Positions 41,709 to 45,285 of a stretch of DNA of 45,285 bases are shown here, piece by piece (position 1 is the stretch's first letter; each line of letters starts with the position of its first letter). The DNA lies in NCBI GenBank assembly GCA_022782305.1, contig JALFPC010000128.1, positions 1 to 45,285 of the forward strand, given 5' to 3'. This DNA comes from Prevotella sp. Its GTDB lineage: Bacteria > Bacteroidota > Bacteroidia > Bacteroidales > Bacteroidaceae. A model generated the notes under the pieces. It did not search any database and was not told where the DNA came from. It worked only from the letters and a program-made list of their open reading frames with translations. A program made the position numbers and the translations under genes.

Positions 41709-43070
41709 ATGGCACAGATAGAAAGAGCAAATTTCGGTAGTAGAATAGGTGTTATCCTGGCCACGGCTGGCTCGGCAGTGGGTTTGGGCAACGTGTGGCG
41801 TTTCCCTTATATGGCTGGCGAAAACGGTGGCGCTGCCTTCATCCTCTTCTATATCCTCTGCGTGGTGTTGCTGGGCCTGCCCTGCATAATCAATGAGTTT
41901 ATTATTGGTCGCCATTCTCAGGCTAACACGGCAAGGGCATACAGCACTATCTCGGGTGGCAGTGCATGGAAGTATGTGGGTTATCTCGGTGTGCTCACGG
42001 GTTTTCTCATCACGGGTTATTATGCTGTGGTCTCTGGTTGGTGCTTGCAGTATATCTATGCCTCGCTCGTGGGTCATCTCAGTGGCGATGCCGACTATTT
42101 CAAACAATATTTTGTCAGTTTCGCCAATGATCCGGTTAAACCGCTGATATGGACGGCTCTGATGCTCGGTCTCACCCATTTTGTCATTGTGCATGGCGTG
42201 CGCAATGGCATAGAGCGCGCTTCTAAGATGATGATGCCCACACTCTTCATCCTTCTGCTCGTCATCGTGGTATGCTCATGTATGCTGCCTGGCGCCGGCA
42301 AGGGCATAGAGTTTCTCTTCAAGCCCGACTTCTCCAAGGTAAATGGCGATGTTTTTCTCGGTGCCCTCGGACAGTCGTTCTATTCGCTCAGTCTTGGCAT
42401 GGGATGCCTCTGCACATACGCATCTTATTTCAATCGTCAGACCGACCTCTCGCGCTCGGCATGGCAGATAGGCATCATAGACTCGCTCATAGCCATACTG
42501 GCGGGACTGATGATCTTTCCCGCCGCCTTCTCGGTGGGCGTGAGCCCCGACAGTGGTCCATCGCTCATTTTCATCACCCTGCCCAATGTCTTCCAGAATG
42601 CTTTTGCGCAGGTGCCCATGGTGGGATACATAGTGGCATTGCTCTTCTATGGTCTCCTCTCGCTGGCTGCCCTCACCTCGCTCATCTCATTACACGAGGT
42701 GTCTACGGCTTTCTTCCATGAAGAGATGCACGTGACGCGCAAGCAGGCATCATCCACGGTCACCATCCTGTGTCTCATCGTGGGCATCTTCTGCTCGCTC
42801 TCGCTTGGTGGCTATCAGGGTCTTAAGGTATTCGGCATGACCCTCTTCGACCTCTTCGACTTTGTCACAGGACAGATCTTCCTGCCCATAGGAGGCTTCT
42901 TTACCTGTCTCTTTGTAGGTTGGGCGCTCCCTCATAAGCTGGTCAAGGATGAGTTTACCAACTGGGGCACCTTGCGCAGTCGCTTCTTCCATCTTTATAT
43001 CTTCTGTGTCAAATATGTGTGCCCGATATGTATAATGATGATATTCCTTCATCAGTTTGGAATAATATAA
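41709..43070 (+). CDS. Sodium-dependent transporter, NSS (SNF) family, first copy
   Basis: A 453-residue polytopic membrane protein with about 11-12 helices. The TM1 signature GSAVGLGNVWRFPY (22-34) binds sodium and substrate in the LeuT fold; GGAAFILFYILC and SLGMGCLCTYASYF (TM6-like) follow. Bacterial members carry amino acids (tryptophan, tyrosine, leucine and others) with sodium. Substrate cannot be assigned. It is followed by a close paralogue after a 58-base gap. Confidence 0.92.
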   Translation: MAQIERANFGSRIGVILATAGSAVGLGNVWRFPYMAGENGGAAFILFYILCVVLLGLPCIINEFIIGRHSQANTARAYSTISGGSAWKYVGYLGVLTGFLITGYYAVVSGWCLQYIYASLVGHLSGDADYFKQYFVSFANDPVKPLIWTALMLGLTHFVIVHGVRNGIERASKMMMPTLFILLLVIVVCSCMLPGAGKGIEFLFKPDFSKVNGDVFLGALGQSFYSLSLGMGCLCTYASYFNRQTDLSRSAWQIGIIDSLIAILAGLMIFPAAFSVGVSPDSGPSLIFITLPNVFQNAFAQVPMVGYIVALLFYGLLSLAALTSLISLHEVSTAFFHEEMHVTRKQASSTVTILCLIVGIFCSLSLGGYQGLKVFGMTLFDLFDFVTGQIFLPIGGFFTCLFVGWALPHKLVKDEFTNWGTLRSRFFHLYIFCVKYVCPICIMMIFLHQFGII

Positions 43071-43071
43071 A

Positions 43072-43117
43072 CGATAATAACGATAATAACGATAATAACG
43101 TAAAAAACGTAAAAAAA
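43072..43117. repeat. Composite short tandem repeat between the two NSS genes
   Basis: CGATAATAA repeats three times exactly (43072-43098), followed by CGTAAAAAA and CGTAAAAAAA (43099-43117) and a third CGTAAA start. It fills most of the 58-base gap between the transporter genes. It gives an A-rich leader for the second gene and is prone to slippage; a spacer-length effect on translation is possible. Confidence 0.85.
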
Positions 43118-43128
43118 CGTAAATAGAA

Positions 43129-44487
43129 ATGAGTACGGTCAGAGGACTTTTCGGCAGCAAGTTAGGCATCATCCTCGCCACGGCGGGTTCGGCGGTTGGT
43201 TTGGGTAATGTGTGGCGTTTCCCTTACATGACAGGTCATAATGGTGGTGCCGCCTTCATTATCATATATATAGCATGCATGCTATTGCTCGGCATTCCTG
43301 GCATGGTATGCGAGTTTATAGTAGGTCGTCATGGAGCCACCAATGCCGCCCGTGCCTATGATAAACTGTCGAAGGGCAAGCCATGGAAGTTGGTGGGATA
43401 TATGGGCATAGTCACATCCATCCTTATCCTTGGCTTCTATTCGGTGGTGGCGGGCTGGTGTCTCAATTACCTCTTTGTCTCTTTTGGTGGCAGCATAGCC
43501 GCCGATGCAGAAGGTGTGACAAACTATTTCCTGCATTTCTCCTCGGGAGTGGCATTGCCCATCATCTATGGTTTAGCCTTTATCCTCATCACCCATTTCG
43601 TGGTGGCCAAGGGCATCAGGCATGGTATAGAGCGTGCATCTAAGATGCTCATGCCCACCCTGTTTATATTGCTGCTCATAATCGTTATCTCGTCGTGCAT
43701 GCTGCCCGGCGCTTATAAGGGCATAGAATTTCTCATCAAGCCCGACTTCTCAAAGGTCACCAAGAGCATGATGCTCGAGGCCTTGGGACAAGCCTTCTTC
43801 TCGCTCAGTCTCGGCACCGCCTGCCTCTGCACCTATGCATCTTATTTCGGCAAGCATATAGACCTGATGCGCTCGGCATGCCAGATAGCGTTTGTGGATA
43901 CCATCGTGGCCATACTTGCTGGACTGATGATCTTTCCTGCCGCCTTCTCTGTGGGTGTGAATCCCGACAGTGGTCCGTCGCTCATTTTCATCACCCTGCC
44001 CAACGTGTTCAGTCAGGCTTTTGCCTCCATGCCCATAGTGGGGTATATAATCTCCATACTCTTTTATGCCCTCCTATCGTTGGCGGCTCTCACCTCCACT
44101 ATCTCTATGCACGAGATAGGCACCTCCTTCTTCCATGAGGAGTTCAACCGTCCTCGCAAGCAGGCGGCATGGGTGGTCACGGTCATAGCCTCCGTGGTGT
44201 GCATCTTCTGTTCATTGTCGGTGGGTGCCTATAAGGGTCTCACCATCCTCGGCATGTCTATAATGGATTTCCTTGACTATCTCACTGCCCAGTATCTCAT
44301 GCCATGCGGAGCCCTGCTCACCTGTCTCTATGTCGGCTGGTATATATCCAAGTCGGTAATACGCCAGGAGTATACCAACGATGGTCAGTTGCGCAGTCTC
44401 TCCTTCCCCTTGTTTATGTTTATTGTGCGTTTCGTTTGTCCTATATTCATAGTACTCATCTTCCTACATCAGTTCGGACTTATTTGA
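43129..44487 (+). CDS. Sodium-dependent transporter, NSS (SNF) family, second copy
   Basis: A 452-residue paralogue of the preceding transporter with the same TM1 motif (GSAVGLGNVWRFPY, 20-33) and long matching blocks (LMIFPAAFSVGV, PDSGPSLIFITLPNVF, ASYF in TM6), clearly a tandem duplication. Differences lie mainly in the first extracellular loop, in helix 11-12 and in TM6 (SLGTACLC versus SLGMGCLC), so substrates may differ. Likely co-transcribed with the first copy. Confidence 0.92.
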   Translation: MSTVRGLFGSKLGIILATAGSAVGLGNVWRFPYMTGHNGGAAFIIIYIACMLLLGIPGMVCEFIVGRHGATNAARAYDKLSKGKPWKLVGYMGIVTSILILGFYSVVAGWCLNYLFVSFGGSIAADAEGVTNYFLHFSSGVALPIIYGLAFILITHFVVAKGIRHGIERASKMLMPTLFILLLIIVISSCMLPGAYKGIEFLIKPDFSKVTKSMMLEALGQAFFSLSLGTACLCTYASYFGKHIDLMRSACQIAFVDTIVAILAGLMIFPAAFSVGVNPDSGPSLIFITLPNVFSQAFASMPIVGYIISILFYALLSLAALTSTISMHEIGTSFFHEEFNRPRKQAAWVVTVIASVVCIFCSLSVGAYKGLTILGMSIMDFLDYLTAQYLMPCGALLTCLYVGWYISKSVIRQEYTNDGQLRSLSFPLFMFIVRFVCPIFIVLIFLHQFGLI

Positions 44488-44494
44488 TACTGCA

Positions 44495-45285
44495 ATGAAG
44501 ATATACCATGATAATTTCTACAGTCGTGCTGACCGCAGGTCATTGCTTTTCATTGTTATTGTCATCCTGCTTTGCATGCTGGTTATATGGTTGGTGGAGC
44601 GCAGCGGATTTATTGGTCCATCTGCCGTTTTGGCCGATTCCATCGCTACCGATAGTACCATTCTGCGCAGAAATGGTGGAGGCATAAGTGATGGCTCTGC
44701 TTATCATTCTGGTGGTGGCTCTGCTTATTATGCAGTGGAAGGAGTCAAGCAAGAGTTGTTTCCTTTTGATCCCAATACCGCCGACAGCACCCAATTTCTC
44801 CGTTTAGGTCTTCAGCCGTGGCAGGTGCGCAATATCTATAAGTATCGTGCTCATGGGGGCATCTATCGTCAGCCGTCTGATTTTGCCCGCGTCTATGGTC
44901 TCACCAAGGGGCAGTATGAACGTTTGTTGCCTTATATACGCATCTCCGACAACTATAAGCCTGCATCGCAATTTGTGCGTAGTTACTATCCTGCCGCTGA
45001 CACAACAACTGTCGTGCGCCATGACAGTGGCAAACTCAAAATGGGCGAGACGGTCTCTCTCGCCGCCATGGACACCACTATATTCATGTCGGTGCCTGGC
45101 ATAGGCAGTTATTATTCCCGCCAGATAGTGCGTTATGGCAGACTCTTAGGAGGTTATATCAGCGTAGACCAACTCGATGAAATAGATAATTTCCCTTCTG
45201 AAGCCAAGCAGTTTTTCATTGCTGACCGTGGCTCGATAGTCAAGTTAAATATCAACAAACTGAAAGTAAACGAACTGGCCAAGCA
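44495..45285 (+). CDS. Membrane-anchored helix-hairpin-helix protein (ComEA-like), right-truncated
   Basis: The frame opens at ATG 44495, seven bases after the second transporter, and stays open to the window edge (263 codons). It has a short basic N-terminus (MKIYHDNFYSRADRRS), one membrane helix (LLFIVIVILLCMLVIWLV), a Ser/Gly-rich linker, and repeated helix-hairpin-helix units: FDPNTADSTQFLRLGLQPWQ, SVPGIGSYYSRQIVRYG with LLGGYISVDQL, and the beginning of another (VKLNINKLKVNELAK). HhH repeats bind DNA non-specifically, as in ComEA of the competence system, but many Bacteroidota proteins of this type have no known role. Confidence 0.82.
   Translation, partial: MKIYHDNFYSRADRRSLLFIVIVILLCMLVIWLVERSGFIGPSAVLADSIATDSTILRRNGGGISDGSAYHSGGGSAYYAVEGVKQELFPFDPNTADSTQFLRLGLQPWQVRNIYKYRAHGGIYRQPSDFARVYGLTKGQYERLLPYIRISDNYKPASQFVRSYYPAADTTTVVRHDSGKLKMGETVSLAAMDTTIFMSVPGIGSYYSRQIVRYGRLLGGYISVDQLDEIDNFPSEAKQFFIADRGSIVKLNINKLKVNELAK

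Overview
The window comes from a Bacteroidota genome, most likely order Bacteroidales and plausibly Prevotellaceae or a relative (inference, no phylogeny run). Reasons: the dcw division/cell-wall cluster has the Bacteroidales gene order (mraZ, rsmH, ftsL-like, PASTA-type ftsI, murE, mraY, murD, ftsW, murG, murC, ftsQ, ftsA, ftsZ, yqeY); promoters fit the Bacteroidota consensus TTTG-N20-TAnnTTTG; Shine-Dalgarno sequences are nearly absent; and there are fucosidase/beta-galactosidase genes, a DUF4292 lipoprotein and glycine-lipid-type acyltransferases. Apart from the tRNA no RNA gene is certain. I see no transposase, phage or CRISPR.

Layout. 1-1012 (+): the end of a metallophosphoesterase-like gene and a secreted, probably outer-membrane beta-barrel protein. 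1051-6818 (-): a three-gene carbohydrate operon of GH35 beta-galactosidase, GH95 fucosidase and a secreted protein resembling the non-catalytic N-terminal part of GH78 rhamnosidases. 6948-9742 (-): gyrB, then tRNA-Glu(UUC) and rpsT. Between gyrB and rpsT is a plus-strand promoter/terminator pair with no protein gene, a candidate small RNA. 9925-10644 (+): recO. 10713-26831 (-): the dcw operon, read from mraZ down to yqeY. Three exact 10-bp-spaced TGGRN boxes upstream of mraZ look like MraZ autoregulatory sites.

27349-45285 is mostly (+): a small lipoprotein; a PlsC-like/GNAT-like acyltransferase pair (glsA/glsB-like); dgt (-) divergent from dut; an envelope operon of dut, a TPR protein, a DUF4292 lipoprotein and an EnvC-like protein with a degenerate LytM domain; an M20 deacylase of ArgE type; a long-chain acyl-CoA ligase with prfB; a 46-residue membrane protein and a CYTH protein overlapping a convergent vanZ-like gene; two tandem sodium:neurotransmitter-symporter-family transporters; and the start of a membrane-anchored helix-hairpin-helix protein cut by the right edge.

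How the genes work together: most of the window is core housekeeping. The dcw operon supplies peptidoglycan precursors (MurC, D, E, G, MraY), the septal synthase (FtsW/FtsI/FtsL/FtsQ) and the Z-ring (FtsZ/FtsA). The EnvC-like, DUF4292 and acyltransferase genes serve the envelope. dgt and dut both act on the dNTP pool. The least explained items are the orphan promoter/terminator unit near 9.0-9.16 kb, the catalytic-domain-less GH78-like protein, the possible LolB-like nature of the DUF4292 lipoprotein, and short tandem repeats in several intergenic gaps.
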